A stretch of DNA of 64,000 bases from Streptomyces sp. NK08204 (GTDB lineage: Bacteria; Actinomycetota; Actinomycetes; Streptomycetales; Streptomycetaceae). Below the pieces are notes generated by a model. That model worked only from the letters and a program-made list of their open reading frames with translations, was not told the origin of the DNA and searched no databases. Both the position numbers and the translations under genes were made by a program. Shown in pieces: positions 55,675 to 63,933 of the stretch; the stretch's first letter is position 1, and each line of letters begins with the position of its first letter. The stretch lies in the NCBI RefSeq assembly GCF_020400585.1, contig NZ_JAINVF010000002.1, positions 310,001 to 374,000 on the forward strand, read 5' to 3'.

Positions 55675-56730
55675 ATGCCGAAGCGCAAAGGCCGCCCCGT
55701 CGTCCACACGGCGACGGTCCTGGCGCTGCTCGCGGGCAGCGCGTACTTCACCATCGAACTGCGCAAGGACGCAGAGGCCAAGGCCCCTGCCGCCCAGACG
55801 GTCACCGACAACGCCCTGCAGAACTCGGGCAAGGCGACCGGCAAGCAGACCTGGGAGCGACTGAACGACCCGGCCCGCTCGGTGCTGCGCGACGGCAAGG
55901 GCGCGGTCATCGCCACCTTCACCGACGGCGCCCGCACCGCCACCCTCAAGGGCCCGTCGCGCACCTTCAGCGAGCCCGCCAACACCAGCACCAAGGTCGT
56001 CACGGACGACTGGATCCGCCTCATGCCGGAACCCTGGACCAAGGGCGCCGAGAACCAGCAGTGGTTCAAGGACTGGTTCAAGCAGTACTACGGCAGCCAG
56101 GAGGACGACATCTTCGCGATCGCCTTCCAGTACGTGCAGGGCGCCCCGGTCAAGAAGGACTCGGCGGGCGTGCCGTACGCGGGTGACGCGGTCTTCGGCC
56201 CGTTCAAGCCGGACGGCGTGGACCGCCTGGAGCAGAACGACTTCTACGACTACCTCGGCATCCCGTACACCTTCCGCAACGGCGTCACGATGTATCCGCG
56301 CAAGGAGCGCTACCGGGCGCTGGACTGCTCCGGCTTCATCCGGATGGTGTTCGGCTACCGCGCCCGCTACCCGCTGATGCCCACCAACGACGCCGGTGAC
56401 GGTCTCCCGCGCACCGCCAACGGCATGGCCCGTTCCAAGGCCGGCGTCGACATCATCAAGCTCCAGGGGCCCGCTCCCTGGTACACCCGCCCGAAGAACA
56501 CCGACATGCTGCAGCCGGGCGACCTGCTGTTCTTCAAGATGGACCACCGCACCGGCGACCACATCGACCACTCCGCCCTGTACCTGGGCCTGGACACCGA
56601 GGGCCACAAGGTCTTCATCTCCAGCCGCAAGGAGCAGAACGGCCCCACGATCGGCGACAAGGGCGGTGTCTCCCGCATCGACGGCGACGGCTTCTACGCC
56701 GAGCTGTTCCGCAGCGCCAAGCGGCTGTGA
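55675..56730 (+). CDS. NlpC/P60-family hydrolase of the PGA locus
   Basis: A 351-residue protein with an N-terminal signal-anchor (VVHTATVLALLAGSAYFTIEL) and an NlpC/P60 domain: nucleophile in RALDCSGFIRMVFGYR (Cys near residue 218), QPGDLLFFKM and HIDHSALYLG (catalytic His near 300). NlpC/P60 enzymes cut gamma-glutamyl bonds in peptidoglycan stem peptides or in poly-gamma-glutamate (PgdS). Being 36 bp after pgsC, it most likely trims or releases the polymer made by PgsBC. A cell-wall role cannot be excluded. Confidence 0.88.
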   Translation: MPKRKGRPVVHTATVLALLAGSAYFTIELRKDAEAKAPAAQTVTDNALQNSGKATGKQTWERLNDPARSVLRDGKGAVIATFTDGARTATLKGPSRTFSEPANTSTKVVTDDWIRLMPEPWTKGAENQQWFKDWFKQYYGSQEDDIFAIAFQYVQGAPVKKDSAGVPYAGDAVFGPFKPDGVDRLEQNDFYDYLGIPYTFRNGVTMYPRKERYRALDCSGFIRMVFGYRARYPLMPTNDAGDGLPRTANGMARSKAGVDIIKLQGPAPWYTRPKNTDMLQPGDLLFFKMDHRTGDHIDHSALYLGLDTEGHKVFISSRKEQNGPTIGDKGGVSRIDGDGFYAELFRSAKRL

Positions 56731-56786
56731 CCGGTCGGGCGGGGGCCGGGCCACGGCACGTACCGGGCGCGGCATAGAGTGAACCG

Positions 56787-57803
56787 GTGAACGGCAACTG
56801 GCTCCTGCGCGGCCGAGACGGCCGGCTCAGTGTCTACCAGCTGTCGGGCGAGTCCGTCCGGTGCCGGGCGGAGCGCGCCTGTGGCGGCCCCTGGACCGAA
56901 CCGCGCCAGGTGGGCGGCGATCAGCGGCTCCACCCCGTGCTCGCGGTCGGGCAGGGCCTGGACGGCTACGCCCATCTGGTCTCCTGGCGGCCCACGGCCA
57001 AGGGGGAGTCGGGGCTGGTGCACTCCACCCACTTCCGTCCCCGCCTCGCCGCCCTGGACTGGGCACCGATCGGCCACCCGGACAAGAAGGGCGACCGCGC
57101 GGGCACGCCCGCCGTGGCCGTCGACGCCCAGGGCCGCGCCCACGTCTTCGTCCGCAACAACGACGGCGGGGTGAGCCTGCTCGCCCAGAAGGAGAAGGGC
57201 GGCTGGGAGCCCTGGCGGGACCTGAAGGGCAAGGAGGTCCAGGACGGCCTCGCCGCGGTGACGCAGGAGTCCGGCCGGGTCGACCTGTACGCGGCCACCC
57301 CGGCCGGCATCCTCTACTGGCACCAGGAGGAACCCGGCGCCCAGCCGGTCCTCCAGGAAGCCCTGGAGGCCCCGGTCCGCCCCGGCACCCTGCACGCGCT
57401 GGCGACATCCCCCGAGAGCACGACCGTCTTCTACACCGACACCTCGGGCGACCTGTGCACCTGGCGCCCCGGCAGCGCCCCGGCCACCCTCCTCGCCTCG
57501 GCGGGCCCCGGTCCGGTCGCCGCGGTCCGCTGCGACCTGGACGGCCACGACTGCACCCTGCTGGCCCAGCGCAGCGCGAGCGGCCGGGTGGCCTTCGCCG
57601 CCTACCCCACGGAACTCGAGTCGGCCGGCGCGTGGTGGACCGAGTCGGGCCCCCTGCTCCCGCTGGATGCGACGGTGGCCCTGGCCACGGACGAGGACGA
57701 CCGCGTGGTGGCGGCCACGCTGTCCCCCTCCACCGGCCAACTCCTCCTGACCCGCCGCAAGGACGAGCCGGGGCTGGCACTGCAGGCGTGGCGCCAGATG
57801 TGA
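56787..57803 (+). CDS. beta-propeller-like protein of unknown function
   Basis: A 338-residue soluble protein from GTG 56787 without a signal peptide. It consists of repeated units of about 45-50 residues such as VDAQGRAHVFVRNNDGGVSLLAQKEKGGWEPWRDL and VTQESGRVDLYAATPAGILYWHQEEP, with G-hydrophobic-strand and W-x-W elements. This is the layout of small beta-propellers (PLL/tectonin-like) that bind sugars or proteins. No catalytic motif is visible. It follows the PGA genes after 56 bp and may or may not be part of them. Confidence 0.78.
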   Translation: MNGNWLLRGRDGRLSVYQLSGESVRCRAERACGGPWTEPRQVGGDQRLHPVLAVGQGLDGYAHLVSWRPTAKGESGLVHSTHFRPRLAALDWAPIGHPDKKGDRAGTPAVAVDAQGRAHVFVRNNDGGVSLLAQKEKGGWEPWRDLKGKEVQDGLAAVTQESGRVDLYAATPAGILYWHQEEPGAQPVLQEALEAPVRPGTLHALATSPESTTVFYTDTSGDLCTWRPGSAPATLLASAGPGPVAAVRCDLDGHDCTLLAQRSASGRVAFAAYPTELESAGAWWTESGPLLPLDATVALATDEDDRVVAATLSPSTGQLLLTRRKDEPGLALQAWRQM

Positions 57804-58008
57804 AGCGGTGCCACAGAGCTGAACGCAACAGGCTTTGCTCTCAAGCGCGTTCGGCGGGGTGCGGCGAGGAAGCTCCGGTGAACCACGAGGGCCTCGTCGA
57901 TACCCGGCAACGCGTCCTCGCCCCGTCCGTGTGACACGGGTGCTCCACGCCGGCTCACCGGCCGCCGGCCTCACCGTGCACTCCCTGAACGCCGGGCCCT
58001 GACAACGC

Positions 58009-58044
58009 CGCTGCCCGGCACACCGGTCGGTGTGCCGGGCAGCG
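58009..58044. terminator. strong terminator between convergent genes
   Basis: A perfect 16-bp stem (5' arm starts CGCTGCCCGGCACACC) with a GGTC loop. It lies 23 bp beyond the fadB stop and serves the minus-strand fad operon and probably the plus-strand genes too. The rest of 57804-58008 shows no gene. Confidence 0.85.
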
Positions 58045-58066
58045 TACGGCCGTACGGTGCGTGCTG

Positions 58067-60196
58067 TCAGGCCGGGACGCTGGCCACGCCCGGGGCCAGG
58101 AACTTCTTGGCGTTCATACGCTCCGAGACGCCCTCGCGGTCCAGGTACGGCGTGATGCCGCCCAGGTGGAAGGGCCAGCCGGCGCCCGTGATCAGGCAGA
58201 GGTCGATGTCCTGGGCCTCGGCGACGACGCCCTCGTCGAGCATCAGGCCGATCTCCTGGGCCACCGCGTCCAGGACGCGGGCGCGGACCTGCTCCTCGGT
58301 CAGGACGGTGTCGCCCTGCTTGAGCAGCGCGGCGACCTCCGGGTCCAGCTCCGGCTTGCCGCTGTCGTAGACGTAGAAGCCGCGCTTGCCCGCCTCCACG
58401 ACCGCCTTGAGGTTCGGGGAGACCTTGAAGCGGTCCGGGAAGGCCCGGTTGAGGGTCTCCGAGACGTGCAGGCCGATCGCCGGGCCGACCAGCTCCAGGA
58501 GGACGAGCGGGGACATCGGCAGGCCCAGGGGCTCCACCGCCTTCTCCGCCGCCTCGACCGGGGTTCCCTCGTCGATGACGTTCTGGATCTCGCCCATGAA
58601 GCGGGTCAGGATGCGGTTGACGACGAACGCCGGGGCGTCCTTGACCAGAACCGCGGTCTTCTTCAGCTTCTTGGCGACGGCGAACGCGGTCGCGAGCGAG
58701 GCGTCGTCCGTCTTCTCGCCGCGGACGATCTCCAGCAGCGGCAGGACCGCGACCGGGTTGAAGAAGTGGAAGCCGACGACCCGCTCGGGGTGCTTCAGCT
58801 TCGAGGCCATCTCCGACACGGAGAGCGAGGAGGTGTTGGTGGCGAGGATCGCGTGCGCCGGGGCGACCGCCTCGACCTCGGCGAACACCTGCTGCTTGAC
58901 GCTGATCTCCTCGAACACGGCCTCGATGACGAAGTCCGCGTCCGCGAAGCCCTCGGCCTTGTCCAGGACACCGGTCACCAGCGCCTTGAGGCGGTTGGCC
59001 TTGTCCTGGTTGATCCGGCCCTTGCCGAGCAGCTTGTCGATCTCGGCGTGGACGTAACCCACACCCTTGTCGACGCGCTCCTGGTCGATGTCGGTCAGGA
59101 CGACCGGCACCTCCAGGCGGCGCAGGAAGAGCAGGGCGAGCTGGGAGGCCATCAGGCCCGCGCCCACCACGCCGACCTTGGTGACCGGACGCGCCAGGTT
59201 CTTGTCCGGGGCGCCGGCCGGGCGCTTGCCGCGCTTCTGCACCAGGTTGAAGGCGTAGATGCCGGAGCGCAGTTCACCGCCCATGATCAGGTCGGCGAGG
59301 GCCTGGTCCTCGGCGTCGTAACCCTGCTGCAGGTCGCCGTTCTTGGCGGCGGCGATGATGTCCAGGGCGCGGTAGGCGGCCGGGGCCGCGCCGTGCACCT
59401 TGGAGTCGGCGATGAACCGGCCCTTGGCGACGGCCTGATCCCAGGCCTCACCGCGGTCGATCACCGGACGCTCGACCTCGATCTCGCCCTTGAGGACGTT
59501 CGCCGTCCAGATCAGCGACTGCTCCAGGAAGTCGGCACCCTCGAAGAGGGCGTCGGCGATGCCCAGTTCGAAGACCTGCTTGCCCTTGAGCTGCTTGTTC
59601 TGGTTCAGGCTGTTCTCGATGATCACCGAGACGGCCTTGTCCGCGCCGATCAGGTTCGGCAGGATCGTGCAGCCGCCCCAGCCCGGGACCAGGCCCAGGA
59701 AGACCTCGGGCAGCGAGAAGGCGGGCAGCGCCTTCGACACCGTGCGGTAGGTGCAGTGCAGGCCGACCTCGACGCCGCCGCCCATGGCCGCGCCGTTGTA
59801 GTAGGCGAAGGTCGGGACCGCGAGGGCCGCCAGGCGCTTGAAGACCTCGTGGCCGCCCTTGCCGATGGCGAGCGCGTCCTCGTGCCTCTTCAGCAGCTCG
59901 ACGCCCTTGAGGTCGGCGCCGACGGCGAAGATGAACGGCTTGCCGGTGATGCCGACGCCGACGATCGCGCCCTCGGCCGCCTCCTTCTCCACCTGGTCGA
60001 TCGCGGTGTTGAGGTTCGCGAGCGAGGCGGGGCCGAAGGTGGTCGGCTTGGTGTGGTCGAAGCCGTTGTCCAGCGTGATGAGCGCAAAGCGCCCGGCGCC
60101 GAACGGCAGGTCGAGGTGGCGGACGTGCGCGGACGTCACGACCTCGTCGGGGAACAGCTCGGCCGCACCCTTCAGAAGCTCAGCGGTGGTGCTCAC
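58067..60196 (-). CDS. fadB: multifunctional enoyl-CoA hydratase / 3-hydroxyacyl-CoA dehydrogenase
   Basis: 709 residues from GTG 60196. Residues 30-220 are a crotonase domain (YYNGAAMGGGVEVGLHCTY and LPEVFLGLVPGWGGCTILP with the catalytic Glu). From about 335 lies the 3-hydroxyacyl-CoA dehydrogenase NAD-binding fold (KVGVVGAGLMASQLAL) followed by its C-terminal helical domains (VVGFHFFNPV, FVVNRILTRFMGEIQNVIDEG). It performs the two middle steps of fatty acid beta-oxidation. Its GTGA overlap with fadA shows one operon, as the two proteins form a complex. Confidence 0.94.
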   Translation of the reverse strand: MSTTAELLKGAAELFPDEVVTSAHVRHLDLPFGAGRFALITLDNGFDHTKPTTFGPASLANLNTAIDQVEKEAAEGAIVGVGITGKPFIFAVGADLKGVELLKRHEDALAIGKGGHEVFKRLAALAVPTFAYYNGAAMGGGVEVGLHCTYRTVSKALPAFSLPEVFLGLVPGWGGCTILPNLIGADKAVSVIIENSLNQNKQLKGKQVFELGIADALFEGADFLEQSLIWTANVLKGEIEVERPVIDRGEAWDQAVAKGRFIADSKVHGAAPAAYRALDIIAAAKNGDLQQGYDAEDQALADLIMGGELRSGIYAFNLVQKRGKRPAGAPDKNLARPVTKVGVVGAGLMASQLALLFLRRLEVPVVLTDIDQERVDKGVGYVHAEIDKLLGKGRINQDKANRLKALVTGVLDKAEGFADADFVIEAVFEEISVKQQVFAEVEAVAPAHAILATNTSSLSVSEMASKLKHPERVVGFHFFNPVAVLPLLEIVRGEKTDDASLATAFAVAKKLKKTAVLVKDAPAFVVNRILTRFMGEIQNVIDEGTPVEAAEKAVEPLGLPMSPLVLLELVGPAIGLHVSETLNRAFPDRFKVSPNLKAVVEAGKRGFYVYDSGKPELDPEVAALLKQGDTVLTEEQVRARVLDAVAQEIGLMLDEGVVAEAQDIDLCLITGAGWPFHLGGITPYLDREGVSERMNAKKFLAPGVASVPA

Positions 60197-61410
60197 TTGT
60201 CCCCCTCGAAGTGCGGGTTCTCCCAGATGACCGTCGCGCCCATGCCGAAGCCGACGCACATGGTGGTCAGGCCGTAGCGGACGTGGCGCTGCTCCTCGAA
60301 CTGGCGGGCCAGCTGCGTCATCAGGCGGACGCCGGAGGAGGCCAGCGGGTGGCCGTAGGCGATGGCGCCGCCGTACTGGTTGACGCGCTCGTCGTCGTCC
60401 GCGATGCCGTAGTGCTCCAGGAAGGCCAGGACCTGGACGGCGAACGCCTCGTTGATCTCGAACAGACCGATGTCGGAGATGGACAGGCCCGCCTTGGCGA
60501 GGGCCTTCTCCGTGGCCGGGATCGGGCCGTAGCCCATGACCTCCGGCTCGACGCCCGCGAAGGCGTACGAGACGAGGCGCATCTTGACCGGCAGGCCGTT
60601 CTCGCGGGCGAAGTCCTCGCTCGCGATGATCGAGGCGGTGGCGCCGTCGTTCAGACCGGCCGCGTTGCCGGCGGTGACCCGGCCGTGCACGCGGAACGGC
60701 GTCTTGAGGCCCTGCAGGTTCTCCAGGGTCGTACCCGGGCGCATCGGCTCGTCGGCGGTGACCAGGCCCCAGCCGGTCTCGCCGGCCTCGGGGTTGGTGC
60801 GGCGCACCGAGATCGGCACCAGGTCCTGCTGGATCTTGCCGTTGGCGTACGCCTTGGCGGCCTTCTCCTGCGAGCGCACCGCGTACTCGTCCGCGCGCAG
60901 CTTGGTGATCTGCGGGTAGCGGTCGTGCAGGTTCTCCGCGGTCATGCCCATGAACAGGGCGGACTCGTCGACGAGCTTCTCGGAGACGAAGCGCGGGTTG
61001 GGGTCCACGCCCTCGCCCATCGGGTGGCGGCCCATGTGCTCGACGCCGCCGGCGATGACGGCGTCGTAGGCGCCGAAGGCGATCGAACCGGCGGTGGTCG
61101 TCACGGCGGTCAGCGCACCGGCGCACATGCGGTCGATCGAGTAGCCCGGGACGGACTGCGGCAGCCCGGCGAGGATGCCGGCCGTGCGGCCGAGGGTCAG
61201 GCCCTGGTCGCCGATCTGCGTGGTCGCGGCGATGGCGACCTCGTCGATCTTCTTCGGGTCCAGGCCGGGGTTGCGGCGCAGCAGCTCCCGGATCGCCTTC
61301 ACGACAAGGTCGTCGGCGCGGGTCTCGTGGTAGATGCCCTTCGGGCCCGCCTTGCCGAACGGGGTGCGGACGCCGTCGACGAAGACGACGTCCCTGACGG
61401 TACGAGGCAC
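60193..61410 (-). CDS. fadA: acetyl-CoA C-acyltransferase (thiolase)
   Basis: 405 residues from GTG 61410, six bases after GGAGGAGA. It is a thiolase fold: the acyl-accepting cysteine lies in SIDRMCAGALTAV (near residue 93), and the second catalytic pair in GGAIAYGHPLASSG and TTMCVGFGMGA. It completes beta-oxidation by cutting 3-ketoacyl-CoA to acetyl-CoA and a shortened acyl-CoA. First gene of the fadAB operon. Two symmetric sequences lie upstream (61454-61469 and 61477-61497), so the operon is probably regulated by fatty acids or acyl-CoA. Confidence 0.95.
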   Translation of the reverse strand: MPRTVRDVVFVDGVRTPFGKAGPKGIYHETRADDLVVKAIRELLRRNPGLDPKKIDEVAIAATTQIGDQGLTLGRTAGILAGLPQSVPGYSIDRMCAGALTAVTTTAGSIAFGAYDAVIAGGVEHMGRHPMGEGVDPNPRFVSEKLVDESALFMGMTAENLHDRYPQITKLRADEYAVRSQEKAAKAYANGKIQQDLVPISVRRTNPEAGETGWGLVTADEPMRPGTTLENLQGLKTPFRVHGRVTAGNAAGLNDGATASIIASEDFARENGLPVKMRLVSYAFAGVEPEVMGYGPIPATEKALAKAGLSISDIGLFEINEAFAVQVLAFLEHYGIADDDERVNQYGGAIAYGHPLASSGVRLMTQLARQFEEQRHVRYGLTTMCVGFGMGATVIWENPHFEGDK

Positions 61411-61453
61411 GATGGCTCTCCTCCAGGGTGCGGGATGGCACTGCTGCGTTGCG

Positions 61454-61469
61454 CTGAGCGCGCGCTCAG
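61454..61469. promoter_or_regulatory. palindrome upstream of fadA
   Basis: Perfect 16-bp palindrome CTGAGCGCGCGCTCAG, 44 bp upstream of the fadA start. It could be an operator or a 5' hairpin. Confidence 0.4.
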
Positions 61470-61476
61470 GGCCCAT

Positions 61477-61497
61477 GCTACTTATGAGTAACGTAGC
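61477..61497. promoter_or_regulatory. inverted repeat TACT-N4-AGTA in the fadAB promoter
   Basis: GCTAC…GTAGC arms enclose TACTTATGAGTA (61479-61490), whose TACT/AGTA ends are symmetric. This form resembles TetR-family fatty-acid regulator sites (FadR/FasR type). The regulator is not encoded in the window. Confidence 0.4.
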
Positions 61498-61672
61498 TGC
61501 ACAGTCCTGCCGGGGCGAGCGGTGAACGTCACACCGGCGATCCTGGGTCTCTGGGCGGACAGCGCACCGGCAGGCGCGTCGCATGCCCTCCCGGATCTTG
61601 GCGTGATCTCGACGTTCCTGTTCCACTTCCCCGGCCCTCGGACGGCCTCGGGGAGAGCGCCGAGCGGGTGGG

Positions 61673-62962
61673 CTAGGCGCCCTTCGCCGACAGCGCCTTC
61701 ACCAGCACCGGCGTCACCAGCTCGACCTGCCACGCCCGCGCCCCGTAGCCGGCGAGCGCGGACTCCACGGCCGCCGCGCCGGCGGACGCGGGCGGCTCCC
61801 AGCAGACCCGGCGCACCGTGTCCGGGGAGATCAGGTTCTCCTGGGGCATGTTGAGCTGCTCGGCCAGGGCGGACACCCCGGCCCGGGCGGCCGTCAACCG
61901 GGCCGCGGCGGCGGGGTCCTTGTCGGCCCAGGCCCGCGGCGGCGGCGGACCGGCGACGGGCTGGCCCGGCTGCGGCAGCGCGCTCTCGGGCAGGGCCTTC
62001 GCCCGGTCCACCGCGTCCTGCCAGTGCTCCAGCTGCCGGCGCCCCACCCGGTGGCCGAACCCGTTCAGAACGGCCAGCGCGTGCACATTGCCCGGCAGAG
62101 CGAGCGCGGCCTCGACGATCGCCGCGTCGGACAGCACCTTGCCCGGCGACACGTCCCTGCGCCGGGCGATCCGGTCCCGCGTCTCCCACAGCTCCCGGAC
62201 GACAGCGAGCTGCCGGCGCCTGCGCACCTTGTGCATCCCGGACGTACGGCGCCAGGGATCCTTCCTCGGCTCGGCGGGCGGCGCGGCCGCGATCGCGTCG
62301 AACTCCTGCAGGGCCCACTCCAGCTTGCCCTGGCGGTCCAGCTCCTTCTCCAGGGCGTCCCGCAGGTCGACGAGCAGTTCGACGTCCAGGGTGGCGTAAC
62401 GCAGCCAGGGCTCGGGCAGTGGCCGGGTCGACCAGTCGACGGCGGAGTGGCCCTTCTCCAACACGAAGCCGAGGACGTTCTCGACCATGGCGCCGAGGCC
62501 GACCCGCGGGAAGCCGGCCAGCCGGCCGGCCAGCTCGGTGTCGAACAGGCGGGTGGGCACCATGCCTATCTCGCGCAGGCAGGGCAGGTCCTGGGTGGCC
62601 GCGTGCAGCACCCACTCCACGCCGGACAGCGCCTCACCGAAACCGGCCAGGTCGGAGCAGGCGACGGGGTCGATCAGGGCGCTTCCGGCGCCCTCCCGGC
62701 GCAGCTGCACGAGATAGGCGCGCTGGCCGTAGCGGTATCCGGAGGCGCGCTCGGCGTCCACGGCGACGGGGCCGGAGCCCGCGGCGAAGGCGGAGATCAC
62801 CTCGACGAGGGCGGCCTCGTCGGCGATCACGGGCGGAATGCCCTCGCGGGGTTCGAGCAACGGTGTCGGCGCCCCCGTCACAGAAGATCCGGCGTCGTCC
62901 GGAGGAGTGCCTCCGGGCGTGCGCAGGGAGCTGTCTGCTGCGGTGTCTTGGGCGTCGGTCAC
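61673..62962 (-). CDS. rnd: ribonuclease D
   Basis: A 429-residue protein from GTG 62962. After about 40 disordered residues comes a DEDD-type 3'-5' exonuclease domain: VAVDAERASGYRY (first acidic pair near residue 66-70), WVLHAATQDLPCLREIG and RLFDTELAGRLAGF, with YATLDVELLVDL. An HRDC domain then follows near 240-320 (RRRRQLAVVRELWETRDRIARRRDVSPGKVL). RNase D trims tRNA and other small RNA 3' ends. A perfect 32-bp palindrome lies 27 bp upstream of its start. Confidence 0.92.
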   Translation of the reverse strand: MTDAQDTAADSSLRTPGGTPPDDAGSSVTGAPTPLLEPREGIPPVIADEAALVEVISAFAAGSGPVAVDAERASGYRYGQRAYLVQLRREGAGSALIDPVACSDLAGFGEALSGVEWVLHAATQDLPCLREIGMVPTRLFDTELAGRLAGFPRVGLGAMVENVLGFVLEKGHSAVDWSTRPLPEPWLRYATLDVELLVDLRDALEKELDRQGKLEWALQEFDAIAAAPPAEPRKDPWRRTSGMHKVRRRRQLAVVRELWETRDRIARRRDVSPGKVLSDAAIVEAALALPGNVHALAVLNGFGHRVGRRQLEHWQDAVDRAKALPESALPQPGQPVAGPPPPRAWADKDPAAAARLTAARAGVSALAEQLNMPQENLISPDTVRRVCWEPPASAGAAAVESALAGYGARAWQVELVTPVLVKALSAKGA

Positions 62963-62989
62963 CTGTCAAGGGTATCGGTGTGTGCACGG

Positions 62990-63021
62990 CGCCCGTCGAC
63001 GGAACGTTCCGTCGACGGGCG
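62990..63021. other. perfect 32-bp palindrome upstream of rnd
   Basis: Every base from 62990 to 63021 pairs across a centre between 63005 and 63006 (central part GGAACGTTCC, outer arms CGCCCGTCGAC / GTCGACGGGCG). There is no spacer. It could be an operator, an RNA hairpin in the rnd leader, or the terminator of whiI. Confidence 0.85.
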
Positions 63022-63174
63022 TCCGAGGGGCGTAAACCAGTCAGCCCGGTCAGGCTCCCGGTTCACATGGGTGAACGGGTGCGGCCGGTTCCGGGGGGCG
63101 TGCGAGGGGTGTTTCCGGGTTGTGCAGGCGGGGTCTTCCAGGGCGTGTTCAGGGGGGTTTCAGGGATCTTTCCA

Positions 63175-63209
63175 GGGGGCTTGCGGGGGCTTGCGGGGGC
63201 TTGCGGGGG
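63175..63209 (+). repeat. G-quadruplex motif, (GGGGGCTTGC)3GGGGG
   Basis: Four runs of five G separated by three identical CTTGC loops, at 63175-63179, 63185-63189, 63195-63199 and 63205-63209. It sits in a wider G-rich stretch (about 63090-63260) with further GGG runs and three copies of TCGTTCGGG. Both neighbouring genes are on the minus strand, so the G-rich strand is the template strand. Confidence 0.9.
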
Positions 63210-63273
63210 TCGTTCGGGAGGCGTGCGGGCTCGTTCGGGAATCGTTCGGGAATCGTTCGAGGGCTGTACGGCG

Positions 63274-63933
63274 TCAGTGGATGATCCCGGTGCGCAGGGC
63301 CACGGCCACCATGCCGGCCCGGTCGCCGGTGCCGAGCTTGCGGGCGATCCGGGCCAGGTGGCTCTTCACCGTGAGCGCGGACAGGCCCATGGAGACGCCG
63401 ATCGCCTTGTTCGACTGGCCCTCCGCGACGAGTCGCAGCACCTCGACCTCGCGTCCGGACAGTTCGCGGTAGCCGCCCGGGTGGCTCGGGGCACCCGGGG
63501 GGCGGCGGTGCATCCGGGCGGCGGCACCGATGGGTGCGGCACCGGGTCGGGTGGGGAGCCCGATGTTGGTCCGGGTGCCGGTGACGACGTAGCCCTTGAC
63601 CCCGCCGGCCAGGGCGTTGCGGACGGCGCCGATGTCGTCGGCCGCGGAGAGCGCCAGGCCGTTGGGCCAGCCGGCGGCGCGGGTCTCGGACAGCAGGGTC
63701 AGGCCGGAGCCGTCGGGCAGGTGGACGTCGGCGACGCAGATGTCACGGGGGTTGCCGATGCGGGGACGAGCCTCCGCGATGGACGAGGCTTCGATGACAT
63801 CGCGCACGCCGAGCGCCCACAGGTGGCGGGTGACGGTGGAACGGACGCGCGGGTCGGCCACGACCACCATGGCGGTCGGCTTGTTCGGGCGGTAGGCGAC
63901 CAGGCTTGCGGGTTGCTCAAGGAGAACGGACAC
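63274..63933 (-). CDS. whiI: WhiI-type orphan atypical response regulator
   Basis: A 219-residue regulator from GTG 63933, after AGGAGG. The N-terminal receiver-like domain (residues 18-125) has VVVADPRVRS where most receivers have an acidic pair, keeps an Asp in CVADVHLPDGSG, and lacks a clear lysine at the usual place (GYVVTG). The phosphorylation pocket is thus atypical. The C-terminus is a LuxR/NarL helix-turn-helix (LSGREVEVLRLVAEGQSNKAIGVSMGLSALTVKSHLARIARKLGTGDRAGMV). WhiI of S. coelicolor, needed for sporulation septation, has these traits and this neighbourhood, so I assign it by family plus synteny from memory. No sensor kinase gene is adjacent. Confidence 0.8.
   Translation of the reverse strand: MSVLLEQPASLVAYRPNKPTAMVVVADPRVRSTVTRHLWALGVRDVIEASSIAEARPRIGNPRDICVADVHLPDGSGLTLLSETRAAGWPNGLALSAADDIGAVRNALAGGVKGYVVTGTRTNIGLPTRPGAAPIGAAARMHRRPPGAPSHPGGYRELSGREVEVLRLVAEGQSNKAIGVSMGLSALTVKSHLARIARKLGTGDRAGMVAVALRTGIIH

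Noticed and set aside
57881..57937. A short GTG-started frame of 18 codons after a GAGGAA sequence
   Set aside because: It is too short, with no coupling to a following gene and no recognisable peptide.
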